From Bacillota bacterium (lineage in GTDB: Bacteria; Bacillota; Bacilli; ZCTH02-B2), in the NCBI GenBank assembly GCA_017577895.1, contig PKQY01000029.1, positions 1 through 23,414 of the forward strand: a stretch of DNA of 23,414 bases, in the 5' to 3' direction. Under the pieces are notes generated by a model. It was not told where the DNA came from. It worked only from the letters and a program-made list of their open reading frames with translations, and ran no database searches. The first letter of the stretch is position 1. Each line of letters opens with the position of its first letter. This document shows, piece by piece, positions 1 to 8,300 of the stretch. The translations under genes were made by a program, and so were the position numbers.

Positions 1-761
1 CCCACACGGGGCCGGTCATCGACAATCCCATCCGCACCGTGGACGATGCCGACCGGCTGCGGGATCTGGAACCGGAAAACGACATTCCGTTTGTCATCGA
101 AGCGGTGCGCATTCTGAAAGAACAGCTTCACGTGCCGCTCATCGGGTTTGCCGGTGCCCCGTTCACCTTGGCCAGTTATTTGATCGAAGGCGGGCCGTCC
201 AAAAACTATTACCGGACAAAGGCGTTCATGTACCGCGAACCGGAAGCCTGGAACCGGCTCATGGACAAGCTTCAACGCATGACCGTTACATACTTGATGG
301 CCCAAATCCGTGCCGGCGCCGATGCGGTCCAACTGTTCGACTCCTGGATCGGCGCCCTCAGTGTCGTCGACTTTCGCACGTACATAGCTCCCGTCATGGA
401 AAACATTTTCCGACAATTGCGGGCGGCCGACGTCCCCATCATTTATTTCGGCGTCGGCGCGGGGCACTTGCTGAAAGAATGGGACTTTCTGCCCATCGAT
501 GTCATCGGCTTGGACTGGCGCACGTCCATCAGCGAAGTCCGACGGCTGGGCATCAACAAAGCGTTACAAGGGAATTTGGATCCGGTCCTGCTGTTGGCCC
601 CCTGGGAAATGTTGCGGGAGCGAGCCGCCGCCATTCTCGACGAAGGCATGCAAGCACCGGGACACATTTTCAACGTCGGACACGGATTGTTTCCGAGCGT
701 GGACGTGAACACCGTCCAACGGTTGACGGCCTTTGTCCACGAATACACGAGCAAAAGATGA
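1..761 (+). CDS. hemE: Uroporphyrinogen decarboxylase, 5'-truncated by the window edge
   Basis: Decarboxylates the four acetate side chains of uroporphyrinogen III to give coproporphyrinogen III, a cytosolic step of haem synthesis. The reading frame is open from base 3, and about 252 C-terminal residues are present. Bacterial HemE is roughly 350 residues, so about 100 N-terminal residues, including the arginine-rich substrate loop, lie outside the window. Seen here are the family segments GPVIDNPIRT, GFAGAPFTLASYL, QLFDSWIGALS and the C-terminal FNVGHGLFP. The GTG at position 39 is internal to the protein and is not a start. hemH begins 15 bases after the stop, and hemY follows, so the three form an operon. 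The order hemE-hemH-hemY is typical of Bacilli. Confidence 0.95.
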   Translation, partial: HTGPVIDNPIRTVDDADRLRDLEPENDIPFVIEAVRILKEQLHVPLIGFAGAPFTLASYLIEGGPSKNYYRTKAFMYREPEAWNRLMDKLQRMTVTYLMAQIRAGADAVQLFDSWIGALSVVDFRTYIAPVMENIFRQLRAADVPIIYFGVGAGHLLKEWDFLPIDVIGLDWRTSISEVRRLGINKALQGNLDPVLLLAPWEMLRERAAAILDEGMQAPGHIFNVGHGLFPSVDVNTVQRLTAFVHEYTSKR

Positions 762-776
762 AAGCGAGGACAAATC

Positions 777-1736
777 ATGAACAAACCCATCGGTCTGCTC
801 ATCATGGCCTACGGCACACCTCGGACGAAGGAAGAAATCGAACCGTACTACACCCATATCCGGCACGGGCGCAAACCGTCGCCCGAACAGCTGGCCGATC
901 TCATCCATCGTTATGAGGTCATCGGCGGCGTCTCGCCGCTGGCCCACATCTCCGAACAGCAAGCCAAAAAACTGGAAGAAGAAATGAATCGCCGATTCCC
1001 GGAACGGCCTTTCCGGCATTACCTCGGTTATAAACACGTCGCGCCGTTCATCGAAGACACCGTGGAAGCCATGCACCGCGACGGCATCGAAGAAGCCGTG
1101 GCCTTGGTGCTGGCCCCCCACTACTCGGCGTTCAGTGTCAAATCGTACCACGATCGGGCAAAACAACGGGCCCAACAGTTGGGCGGTCCGGTCATTCACG
1201 CCATCGACAGTTGGTACGATCAGCCGAAATTCATCACGTACTGGGCAGAACAAATCCAACAGACGATGGCCCGCATTCCCCAAGACAGAAGGGACAAAAC
1301 GGTGGTCATCTTTTCGGCCCACAGCCTGCCGGAAAAAATTCGGCAATTTAACGATCCGTATCCGGTGCAAATGGAAGAGACGGCCCGCTTGATCGCGCAA
1401 AAGGCCCAGATCGACCATTACCGGGTCGGCTGGCAAAGCGAAAGCCCGACCGGCGAGCCGTGGCTGGCGCCGGACGTGCTGGTTTTGACGCGGGAATTGT
1501 TCCATGAAGAAGGGTTCACCGACTTCATTTATTGCCCGGTCGGTTTCGTGGCCGATCACTTGGAAGTGCTGTACGACAACGACGTAGAGTGCAAAGAGGT
1601 CACCGACGAGCTGGGTGCCCGTTATTATCGGCCGCCCATGCCCAATGATCACCCACTGTTCATCGAAGCGTTGGCCGATGCCGTGGAAGCGGCGTTGGTG
1701 AACAGCGGCTTGCTGGCCTTGGAGGAAACGCGATAA
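777..1736 (+). CDS. hemH: Coproporphyrin III ferrochelatase
   Basis: Inserts ferrous iron into the porphyrin ring. In Firmicutes the substrate is coproporphyrin III and the enzyme is also called CpfC. The 319-residue length matches the soluble Bacillus enzyme (about 310). The catalytic pair is visible: His182 in FSAHSLPEK and Glu263 in ADHLEVLYDND, equivalent to B. subtilis His183 and Glu264, and the N-terminal MAYGTPRT motif carries the axial Tyr12. No membrane segment or [2Fe-2S] cysteine tail is seen. A GAGGA ribosome binding site precedes the ATG. The stop TAA shares one base with the hemY start (TAATG), so translation of the two is probably coupled. Confidence 0.96.
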   Translation: MNKPIGLLIMAYGTPRTKEEIEPYYTHIRHGRKPSPEQLADLIHRYEVIGGVSPLAHISEQQAKKLEEEMNRRFPERPFRHYLGYKHVAPFIEDTVEAMHRDGIEEAVALVLAPHYSAFSVKSYHDRAKQRAQQLGGPVIHAIDSWYDQPKFITYWAEQIQQTMARIPQDRRDKTVVIFSAHSLPEKIRQFNDPYPVQMEETARLIAQKAQIDHYRVGWQSESPTGEPWLAPDVLVLTRELFHEEGFTDFIYCPVGFVADHLEVLYDNDVECKEVTDELGARYYRPPMPNDHPLFIEALADAVEAALVNSGLLALEETR

Positions 1737-3139
1737 TGGCACGAACGTTTCATGTCACTGTCGTCGGCGGCGGCATCACCGGTTTGTCCGCCGCCTATTA
1801 CTTGCACAAAACCGTCGCCGAAGAAGGGTTGCCGGTTCAACTGACCCTCTTGGAAGCGGACAACCGGCTGGGAGGAAAAGTGCATACCGTCTACCGGGAC
1901 GGATTCATCATCGAACAAGGTCCCGATTCACTCTTGGCCCGCAAGCCGGCGGGGCCCCGGCTGATCGCGGATTTGGGCCTCGAACACGAAACCGTCCGCA
2001 ACCAGACCGGGCAATCGTACGTCCTGTTTCGAAACCGGCTGTACCCCATCCCGGAGGGAGCGGTGATGGGCATCCCGACCAAATGGACGCCCTTTGCCAC
2101 GACGCCGCTCATTTCTCCCATCGGCAAACTGCGGGCGCTGTTCGGCGATCTCCTGCTCCCGCGTTCCCCCCAGCAGACGGACCAGTCGGCGGGGCATTTT
2201 TTTCGCCGCCGGCTCGGCAACGAACTGGTGGACCGGCTCATCGAACCGCTGCTGTCCGGCATTTACGCCGGCAATATCGACGAGTTGAGCCTGATGGCGA
2301 CGTTTCCGCAGTTTTACCACCAGGAACAACAATACCGCAGCTTGATGATCGGCATGAAAAAGACGGCGCCGACGGCCAAAAAAGACGCAAAGCCGCAAGG
2401 AGCGTTCATGACGCTCAAACGGGGATTGCAACAATTGGTCAACGCCATCGCCGATCGGTTGCCGCCGGATGCAATCCGTCTCAATCATGCGGTAACGAGC
2501 CTGGTGCGCCTCGCCGACGGACGCTACCGGATGGGCATGGCCGACGGCCAGACGATGGACACCGATGCCGTCATTTTGGCCATCCCCTACCGGCAGGCGG
2601 CCCGCATCTTGTCGTGCACGCCGTTGGGCGACCTGCCGCCGGAGGCCACACCCACCAGTGTCGCCACCGTAGCGTTGGCCTTTAACGCCGAAGACATCGA
2701 CATTCCCTACGAAGGAACCGGCTTCGTCGTTCCCCGGACGGCACCGTACACCATCACAGCCTGTACATGGACGCACAAAAAATGGCCCCACTCCACACCG
2801 GAAGGAAAAGTGTTGCTTCGCAGTTACGTCGGCCGGCCCGGGAACGCCACCATCGTCGAAGAACCGGATGAGGTCATCGTCCACCGGGTCATCAGGGACA
2901 TTCAAGCGATTACGCCCATCAAAGGCAAGCCGCTGTTTCACGTCATCACCCGTTGGCGGAACGGCATGCCGCAATATGCGGTCGGCCATAAACAATGGGT
3001 CCAACAATTGTACGAACGGGTGGAAGAAGCTTTTCCCGGCGTTCGATTGGCCGGTTCTTCGTACGAAGGCATCGGCTTGCCCGATTGCATCGACCAAGGC
3101 AAAAAGGCGGCCGAGACCATCTTGCAACGTTTTGCTTGA
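1736..3139 (+). CDS. hemY: Coproporphyrinogen III oxidase (HemY/CgoX), FAD-dependent
   Basis: Oxygen-dependent flavoenzyme that oxidises coproporphyrinogen III to coproporphyrin III in the coproporphyrin-dependent haem pathway. Older annotations call it protoporphyrinogen oxidase (HemG/HemY). The 467-residue length is normal. The Rossmann FAD motif VVGGGITGLSAAYYL lies at residues 9-23, followed by an ADNRLGGKVHT segment and GPDSLLARKP. The C-terminal GSSYEGIGLPDCIDQGKKAAE is the second FAD-contacting motif of this family. The start overlaps the hemH stop by one base, and the GGAGG inside the end of hemH serves as its ribosome binding site. A strong terminator lies 20 bases downstream. The acting substrate is inferred from the Gram-positive context. 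Confidence 0.94.
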   Translation: MARTFHVTVVGGGITGLSAAYYLHKTVAEEGLPVQLTLLEADNRLGGKVHTVYRDGFIIEQGPDSLLARKPAGPRLIADLGLEHETVRNQTGQSYVLFRNRLYPIPEGAVMGIPTKWTPFATTPLISPIGKLRALFGDLLLPRSPQQTDQSAGHFFRRRLGNELVDRLIEPLLSGIYAGNIDELSLMATFPQFYHQEQQYRSLMIGMKKTAPTAKKDAKPQGAFMTLKRGLQQLVNAIADRLPPDAIRLNHAVTSLVRLADGRYRMGMADGQTMDTDAVILAIPYRQAARILSCTPLGDLPPEATPTSVATVALAFNAEDIDIPYEGTGFVVPRTAPYTITACTWTHKKWPHSTPEGKVLLRSYVGRPGNATIVEEPDEVIVHRVIRDIQAITPIKGKPLFHVITRWRNGMPQYAVGHKQWVQQLYERVEEAFPGVRLAGSSYEGIGLPDCIDQGKKAAETILQRFA

Positions 3140-3158
3140 CAGCAACCGACTCCAAAAC

Positions 3159-3202
3159 AAAACGAGATCCGCCTTCCCAACCAGGGATGCGGATCTCGTT
3201 TT
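3159..3202. terminator. Bidirectional intrinsic terminator between hemY and pdxT
   Basis: A perfect 14-bp inverted repeat (AAAACGAGATCCGC at 3159-3172, complement at 3189-3202) encloses a 16-base loop. It has T-rich sequence on the right and A-rich sequence on the left, so it can terminate both the rightward hem transcript and the leftward pdxST transcript. It sits exactly between the convergent genes. Confidence 0.9.
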
Positions 3203-3265
3203 CATTTTCTTTCATTTTCGCGTTGCCCGTTGTACATCCCGTTGCACCAAGAACCGACGCTTGAT

Positions 3266-3862
3266 TTAGGCGTTGGATTTCGACGTGGCCAACTCGATGA
3301 AGTAGCGGTGCATCCGCAGATCGTCGGTCAACTCGGGATGAAACGCCGTCGCCAAATGCCGGCCGTAACGGACGGCGACGATTTTGTCGTCCACGCGGGC
3401 CAGCACTTCGACGTCCGGATGGTCGACCTCATAATACGGCGCCCGGATGAACACCGCCCGCATCGGTTCTTCTCCCAACGGCGGGATTACCAGATCGGCT
3501 TCAAACGAATCCGCTTGTCGGCCAAAACCGTTCCGGTGCGCCTTCATGGGAATGATGCTCAGGTGGGGTTGGCCCGGTTTGCCGTTGACAATCTCCTGGG
3601 AGATGAGAATCGATCCGGCACACGTGCCGTAAATGGCGCCGCCTTCATCGACCCATTGCTGGAGCGCATCCATCAATCCCCACGTCTGCATCGCATCGCC
3701 GATAGCCGTCGACTCGCCGCCGGGGATAATGATGCCGTCCAATCCGGCCAAATCTTTCGGCCATTTGACCGGAACCGCTTCGGCGCCCGCGCGTTCCAGG
3801 GCCCGGATGTGTTCCGGCACCGCTCCTTGATATGCAACGACACCAATGCGCGGCCGTGCCAT
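3266..3862 (-). CDS. pdxT: Pyridoxal 5'-phosphate synthase glutaminase subunit
   Basis: Class I glutaminase that hydrolyses glutamine and channels ammonia to PdxS for pyridoxal phosphate synthesis. The 198-residue protein shows the oxyanion segment IIPGGESTAIG, nucleophile Cys81 in YGTCAGSILIS, and the His175/Glu177 pair in TAFHPELTDD. The ATG at 3862 was chosen over the upstream TTG because it shares a base with the pdxS stop (TAATG), the usual coupling in this operon. PdxS and PdxT form a 12:12 complex in the cytosol. The gene ends 64 bases from the terminator shared with hemY. Confidence 0.96.
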   Translation of the reverse strand: MARPRIGVVAYQGAVPEHIRALERAGAEAVPVKWPKDLAGLDGIIIPGGESTAIGDAMQTWGLMDALQQWVDEGGAIYGTCAGSILISQEIVNGKPGQPHLSIIPMKAHRNGFGRQADSFEADLVIPPLGEEPMRAVFIRAPYYEVDHPDVEVLARVDDKIVAVRYGRHLATAFHPELTDDLRMHRYFIELATSKSNA

Positions 3863-4749
3863 TACCAACCCCGCCCCGCCAGGCGTTCCGATTCAGGAAT
3901 GGTCGAGATGTTGATGCCGACCATCGGTTCGCCCAGGTCTTCTGAAATCTCGGCCAGGATTTTGGGATCGTTGTAATGTTGCACCGCCAGAACGATGGCC
4001 CGGGCCCGTTTTTCCGGATTGCCGGATTTGAAAATCCCCGAACCGACAAACACCGCTTCAGCGCCCAACTGCATGACCAACGCGGCGTCGGCCGGCGTCG
4101 CCACCCCGCCGGCGCAAAACAGCGGCACCGGCAACCGGCCTTTTTCTTTCACTTCTTGAAGCAGCTCCAGCGAAACGCGCATCTCTTTGGCGAGGGCTTG
4201 CAGTTCATCGATGGGGGCATTCACCACCCGGCGCAAATCCCGCAAAATGGAGCGCAGGTGGCGCACCGCTTCCACCACGTTTCCGGTGCCGGCTTCCCCT
4301 TTGGACCGAATCATGGCCGCCCCTTCCGCAATGCGCCGCAGCGCTTCACCCAAATTGGTGGCACCGCAAACGAACGGCACTTTGAAGTCGTGTTTCCAGA
4401 TGTGGTTTTCTTCGTCAGCCGGCGTCAACACTTCCGACTCGTCGATGAAATCGACCCCCAACGCTTCGAGAATTTGCGCTTCCACAAAATGGCCGATCCG
4501 GGCTTTGGCCATGACGGGAATCGTCACCGCCGACATGATCTCCTTGATGACTTTCGGATCGGACATGCGGGCCACGCCGCCTTGGGCGCGGATGTCCGCC
4601 GGCACCCGTTCCAGCGCCATGACTGCCACCGCTCCTGCTTTTTCCGCGATGACCGCTTGCTCCGGCGTCGTCACGTCCATGATGACGCCGCCTTTGAGCA
4701 TTTCCGCCAGGCCCACTTTATTGCGCCACGTGCTCTGCTCTTTCGTCAT
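3862..4749 (-). CDS. pdxS: Pyridoxal 5'-phosphate synthase lyase subunit
   Basis: Makes pyridoxal phosphate from ribose 5-phosphate, glyceraldehyde 3-phosphate and ammonia supplied by PdxT. The 295-residue length is standard. Asp25 (GGVIMDV), the Schiff-base Lys82 in VMAKARIGHFVEAQ and Lys150 in RSKGEAGTGNVVEAVRH are all in place. The ATG at 4749 was chosen because GGAGGAAAGACC sits directly before it and its sequence MTKEQSTWRNKVGLAEMLKGG matches family N-termini; the frame stays open 25 codons further upstream without a comparable site. The gene lies 155 bases from menC and has its own promoter. Confidence 0.97.
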   Translation of the reverse strand: MTKEQSTWRNKVGLAEMLKGGVIMDVTTPEQAVIAEKAGAVAVMALERVPADIRAQGGVARMSDPKVIKEIMSAVTIPVMAKARIGHFVEAQILEALGVDFIDESEVLTPADEENHIWKHDFKVPFVCGATNLGEALRRIAEGAAMIRSKGEAGTGNVVEAVRHLRSILRDLRRVVNAPIDELQALAKEMRVSLELLQEVKEKGRLPVPLFCAGGVATPADAALVMQLGAEAVFVGSGIFKSGNPEKRARAIVLAVQHYNDPKILAEISEDLGEPMVGINISTIPESERLAGRGW

Positions 4750-4863
4750 GGTCTTTCCTCCAGTCGCCACTTTATTTTTTCCTCCTTTTGTGTCCGGTAA
4801 CCGGCACCAGGAGGTCATATCCAAATCGCTTTATTCATAGAACTTTAATTTGTTAACTTTTTT

Positions 4864-4892
4864 ATCGTATCATGCGCCAAGAACCGTGTCAA
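4864..4892 (-). promoter_or_regulatory. Sigma-A promoter for pdxST
   Basis: On the minus strand TTGACA (4887-4892) is separated by 17 bp from TACGAT (4864-4869). It lies just after the menC stop codon and gives a leader of about 105 bases before pdxS, so pdxST can be expressed independently of thiO-menC. Confidence 0.75.
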
Positions 4893-4904
4893 TGCGGCAG
4901 GGCA

Positions 4905-6017
4905 TTACAAATGAATCCGTTCCGTGCGCACCGTATAATGATGGACCGCTTCCCAGTCCAATTCCACTCCGATGCCAGGGCCCGCCGGGACGTCCACCGT
5001 TCCATCGGGGTTCAAGACCGCCGGCGGGTGGACAATATCCCGCACATAATATCGGTCACTGGCGGAGATGTCGCCGGGATACACAAACCCGGGCAGGGCG
5101 GCCACGGCCAAGTTCATGGCCCGCCCCACCCCCGATTCCAGCATCCCCCCGCACCAAAGGGGGATGTCGGCGTCCTGGGCCATCTGATGGATGTGCAGCA
5201 CTTCCGCCAGCCCCCCAACGCGTCCGGCTTTGACGTTCAACACCCGGCAGGCGTTCAGTTGGAACGCCTGTCGGGCATCGGTCCGGCTCCGAACCGTTTC
5301 GTCCAAACAGATGGCCGTGGACAGCTGTTGTTGCAATTGGGCATAGGCCCACACGTTTTCCTCGGCCAGCGGCTCTTCGATGTAGAGCAAGCCGAATTCG
5401 TCCAGTTTTTTCAATTGCTCCGCCTCGTGCGTCGAATACGCCATGTTGGCGTCGGCGGTCAACGGAATGTCTCCGAACGTTCGGCGAATCGCCGCCAACA
5501 CGTCCACGTCCCAGCCGGGCTTGATCTTGACCTTGATGCGCCGGTATCCTTGCGCCAAATAGTGTTCCACATCCCGCAACAGATCCTCCAAACGGGGATA
5601 CACGCCGAGGCTGACCCCCACCGGCACCCGATCCCGCACACCGCCCAGCATGTCCCGCAGCGATCGGCCTTCTGTTTTGCCAAACCAGTCCCACACCGAC
5701 GCCTCCAATGCGGCCTTGGCCATCCGGTTGCCGCGAATCCGCCCCAGAATGGCATGCGTCTCTTCCGGGCGGTGGATGCGCTTCCCCGCCATGGCCGGCA
5801 CGGCAAAATCCCGCAAAATGTGCCAGGCGGTTTCCACCGTTTCCTCGGTGTAATACGGATCCGGCATGGCCACGCATTCCCCGAACCCGCTGACCCCTTC
5901 CGCCTGCACTTCCACGAGGATAAAGGGCCGGACCGCCGTCGCTTGGGCGCTGGTGACAAACGGTTTCACCAAAGGCATTTGCAACAGCCGCAAGATGACC
6001 CGTTCGATGGTCAACAC
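4905..6017 (-). CDS. menC: o-Succinylbenzoate synthase / N-acylamino acid racemase (MenC family)
   Basis: Enolase-superfamily enzyme. MenC dehydrates SHCHC to o-succinylbenzoate in menaquinone synthesis; many Bacillales members also, or instead, racemise N-succinylamino acids. In the 370-residue protein the catalytic Lys162/Lys164 lie in IKVKIKPGWD, the metal ligands are Asp189 (TADAN), Glu214 (IEEPL) and Asp239 (CLDET), and the second catalytic lysine is Lys263 in NVKAGRVGG. The start is GTG with a weak ribosome binding site, 16 bases after the thiO stop, so it probably depends on coupling to thiO. No other men gene is in the window, so OSBS and racemase activity cannot be separated from sequence alone. 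Confidence 0.85.
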   Translation of the reverse strand: MLTIERVILRLLQMPLVKPFVTSAQATAVRPFILVEVQAEGVSGFGECVAMPDPYYTEETVETAWHILRDFAVPAMAGKRIHRPEETHAILGRIRGNRMAKAALEASVWDWFGKTEGRSLRDMLGGVRDRVPVGVSLGVYPRLEDLLRDVEHYLAQGYRRIKVKIKPGWDVDVLAAIRRTFGDIPLTADANMAYSTHEAEQLKKLDEFGLLYIEEPLAEENVWAYAQLQQQLSTAICLDETVRSRTDARQAFQLNACRVLNVKAGRVGGLAEVLHIHQMAQDADIPLWCGGMLESGVGRAMNLAVAALPGFVYPGDISASDRYYVRDIVHPPAVLNPDGTVDVPAGPGIGVELDWEAVHHYTVRTERIHL

Positions 6018-6033
6018 CGCACATCAACCCGCA

Positions 6034-7179
6034 TCAACTTTCGGCTCCGGATTCCAGCACCCGTTCCGGCAAAAAGGACCGGACGTCCAAAGTCGGATGG
6101 GCCTCGTTCAGGATGTAGCCGGCCATCACTTCTCCGGTCACCGGCGCCAACAAAATGCCGTTGCGGAAATGCCCCGTGGCCACGAACAGTCCGTCGACGC
6201 CGGGCACCGGCCCGATGACCGGCAACCGGTCCGCCGTGCCCGTCCGGATGCCGGACCATGCGGAATGAAACGGCAGCCGTTGCAGTTCGGGCAACATCTT
6301 GCCCGCCCGTTGCAGGATGGTCACCAGGGCGCCTACCGGCACCTCGCGGGTATTTGCGCCTTCTTCCTGGGTCGCCCCCACGATGAGCCGGCCGTCGGAT
6401 TTGGGCGTTACATACCAGCCTGTTCCGAACAGCGTGCGCTTCAAAAACGGGGCGTGAGGATACAAGGCGCAAACGGTCCCCCGAATAGGCATCAGCGGGA
6501 GCCGGTAACCGAGCGGCCGCAACAGCAAAGGCACCGACATCCCGCCGGCCAGCACCACCGCCGAAGCCGATATGATGCCGCCCACCGTCTGCACTCCCGT
6601 CACACGGGAACCGTTTTGCAACAAACCTAAAACATGGGCGCCTTCCAGCACGTTCCCGCCATGACCGACGACCGAACGGCGCAGGGCTTCCACCGCCAAC
6701 GCCGCATCCAATTGATGATCGTCGGGCACGTACAACGCGCCGTAAACATCGTCGCACAAACCGGGCAATTGCGCCTTCAGCGCCTGTCGGTCCAGCCATG
6801 CCCCGCCGAAGCCTTTCTTTTGTTGCCAAGCGAGCCGTTCCTGCAATTGACGGGCTTCCTGTTCGCTTTCGGCAATGCGGTAAATGCCTTCCTCCCGGTA
6901 ACCCAACTGCATGCCGGTTTCGTCCGGCAGCGTTGCGGCCCACTTCCGCCACAGTCGGCGGCTTTCCACTTGCAGGTCAAAAAACGGACCGTCTTCTTCG
7001 GTTTCCACCTGGGCCGCCAACATGCCGGCCGCTGCCCCCGACGCGCCCGTGCCGATGCGCGTCTGCTCCACGACGGCCACCTGCACCCCACGCACCGCCA
7101 ACTGCCGGGCGATGGACAAGCCGATGATCCCGCCACCGACGACAACGACCTCAACCGACACCCTTTCGGAATTGGCCAT
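6034..7179 (-). CDS. thiO: Glycine oxidase (ThiO), D-amino acid oxidase family
   Basis: FAD enzyme of the DAO family that oxidises glycine to iminoacetate for the thiamine thiazole ring in Bacilli, and also accepts small D-amino acids and sarcosine. The 381-residue protein has VVVVGGGIIGLSIARQLA at residues 11-28, a glutamate (VVEQ) for the FAD ribose, IGTGASGAAAGMLAAQ typical of ThiO, and the C-terminal GHFRNGILLAPVTGE flavin motif. The ATG at 7179 is chosen because GGGIIG then falls at the usual distance from the N-terminus; the 20 extra upstream codons have no family resemblance. The thiS/thiG genes that usually accompany it are absent, and a menC homologue follows instead. Other DAO-type oxidases remain possible. 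Confidence 0.82.
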   Translation of the reverse strand: MANSERVSVEVVVVGGGIIGLSIARQLAVRGVQVAVVEQTRIGTGASGAAAGMLAAQVETEEDGPFFDLQVESRRLWRKWAATLPDETGMQLGYREEGIYRIAESEQEARQLQERLAWQQKKGFGGAWLDRQALKAQLPGLCDDVYGALYVPDDHQLDAALAVEALRRSVVGHGGNVLEGAHVLGLLQNGSRVTGVQTVGGIISASAVVLAGGMSVPLLLRPLGYRLPLMPIRGTVCALYPHAPFLKRTLFGTGWYVTPKSDGRLIVGATQEEGANTREVPVGALVTILQRAGKMLPELQRLPFHSAWSGIRTGTADRLPVIGPVPGVDGLFVATGHFRNGILLAPVTGEVMAGYILNEAHPTLDVRSFLPERVLESGAES

Positions 7180-7254
7180 AGTCCTAACATCCTTTCCGAA
7201 CGCATCCATCCTGAAGCTTCCATTAGGACAGATGCCCATATTTTCTCCAATCCG

Positions 7255-7260
7255 ATTATA
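7255..7260 (-). promoter_or_regulatory. Possible -10 element upstream of thiO
   Basis: TATAAT on the minus strand, 75 bases before the thiO start, in an AT-rich stretch. No convincing -35 lies at the right distance, so the assignment is weak. The rest of 7180-7449 contains the hisF terminator and no gene that I can support. Confidence 0.35.
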
Positions 7261-7355
7261 ACTCTTTTATTCGTGTTTCTGCTGGAAAGAAAACAGAATC
7301 AAACATTTTCCGTCCCGCCTATTGACACCGGATTTCTCAATTCATAATAATGTTC

Positions 7356-7399
7356 AAAAAGCAATCATGCCCCTACGAGCAAATGGCTCGTTGGGGCAT
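7356..7399 (-). terminator. Intrinsic terminator after hisF
   Basis: Arms at 7367-7380 (ATGCCCCTACGAGC) and 7386-7399 form a 14-bp stem with one T-T mismatch and a 5-base loop. On the minus strand the stem is followed within a few bases by TTTTT (7356-7360). It lies about 50 bases beyond the hisF stop. Confidence 0.8.
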
Positions 7400-7449
7400 T
7401 GTCGTTTCAAGGATTTTTTATATCCATTGGCACATGATTTTACAAAACA

Positions 7450-8211
7450 TTACCAGCGTACGGCGATTCCCTTCCCGGCCAGGTACGCCTTGGCATCGGC
7501 CACCGTATACTCGCCGGAATGAAAAATGGAAGCCACCAGGGCCGCATCGGCCCGGCCTTCGGTCAGCACGGCGGCCAAGTGTTCCAGTTTTCCCGCGCCA
7601 CCCGAAGCGATGACCGGAATGTCGACCACCTCGGCCAACGCTTGGTGGAGTTGCAGATCGTACCCTTCCCGGGTGCCGTCACAGTCGAAAGATGTGACGA
7701 GCAACTCCCCGGCTCCCAACTGTTCCGCCTGTGCCGCCCACTGCAGCGCATCGATGCCGGTCGGCGTACGCCCGCCGTGTAAAACGACTTCCCATCCGCC
7801 ATCGGGCTTCCGCTTCGCGTCGATGGCCACGACGATGCACTGACTGCCAAATTGCTCCGCGCCTTGCCGAATTAAGTCCGGATGGAGCACGGCGGCTGTG
7901 TTGATGCTCACTTTGTCGGCACCGGCCCGCAACACGGCCCGCATATCCTCCAAAGAACGGATGCCTCCGCCGACCGTGAGGGGAATAAACACTTCTTCCG
8001 CTGCTTTGGCAATCACATCCAACATGATATTGCGCCCTTCCACCGAAGCCGAGATATCGAGAAAGACGACTTCATCGGCCCCCTCTTGGTCGTATTTTCG
8101 GGCCAGTTCGATGGGGCCGCCGGCATCCCAGCGGTTTTCGTGAAAGCGGACGTTCTTGACGACTCGGCCGTGATCGATGTCCAGGCAAGGAATAATCCGT
8201 TTGGCCAGCAT
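7450..8211 (-). CDS. hisF: Imidazole glycerol phosphate synthase cyclase subunit
   Basis: A (beta/alpha)8-barrel enzyme that combines PRFAR with ammonia from HisH to give imidazole glycerol phosphate and AICAR, step 5 of histidine synthesis. In the 253-residue protein the catalytic acids Asp11 (IIPCLDID) and Asp131 (VVAIDAKRK) and the gate Lys19 are present, as are the phosphate-binding segments LTVGGGIRS and IASGGAG. The ATG at 8211 was chosen because it gives the family N-terminus MLAKRIIPCLD behind a GAGGAG site. Loop 1 reads VVKNVRFHENRWDAGGP, one residue longer than the usual VVKGVNFVNLRDAGDP form. No hisA, hisI or other his gene is nearby; only hisH accompanies it. It could be a second, specialised copy. 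Confidence 0.9.
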   Translation of the reverse strand: MLAKRIIPCLDIDHGRVVKNVRFHENRWDAGGPIELARKYDQEGADEVVFLDISASVEGRNIMLDVIAKAAEEVFIPLTVGGGIRSLEDMRAVLRAGADKVSINTAAVLHPDLIRQGAEQFGSQCIVVAIDAKRKPDGGWEVVLHGGRTPTGIDALQWAAQAEQLGAGELLVTSFDCDGTREGYDLQLHQALAEVVDIPVIASGGAGKLEHLAAVLTEGRADAALVASIFHSGEYTVADAKAYLAGKGIAVRW

Positions 8212-8300
8212 CCGTCCACAACTCCTCTGCTCCGAAACCATCATGATTGCATAACGTCAGTTATTGTTCGTCCCATCATGTTCGTGTTTTGCGTGTTGCG

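Noticed and set aside
1928..3205. A 425-codon open frame on the minus strand over hemY
   Set aside because: Antisense shadow of hemY with no recognisable motif; it also runs through the terminator.
4872..6218. A 448-codon open frame on the plus strand over menC
   Set aside because: It is antisense to a gene with all catalytic residues in place, and has low-complexity His/Arg/Pro composition and no ribosome binding site.
7180..7449. Possible TPP riboswitch before thiO
   Set aside because: The conserved CUGAGA and ACCUGAUCUGG boxes are absent on the minus strand. Only a terminator and a -10-like element are seen.
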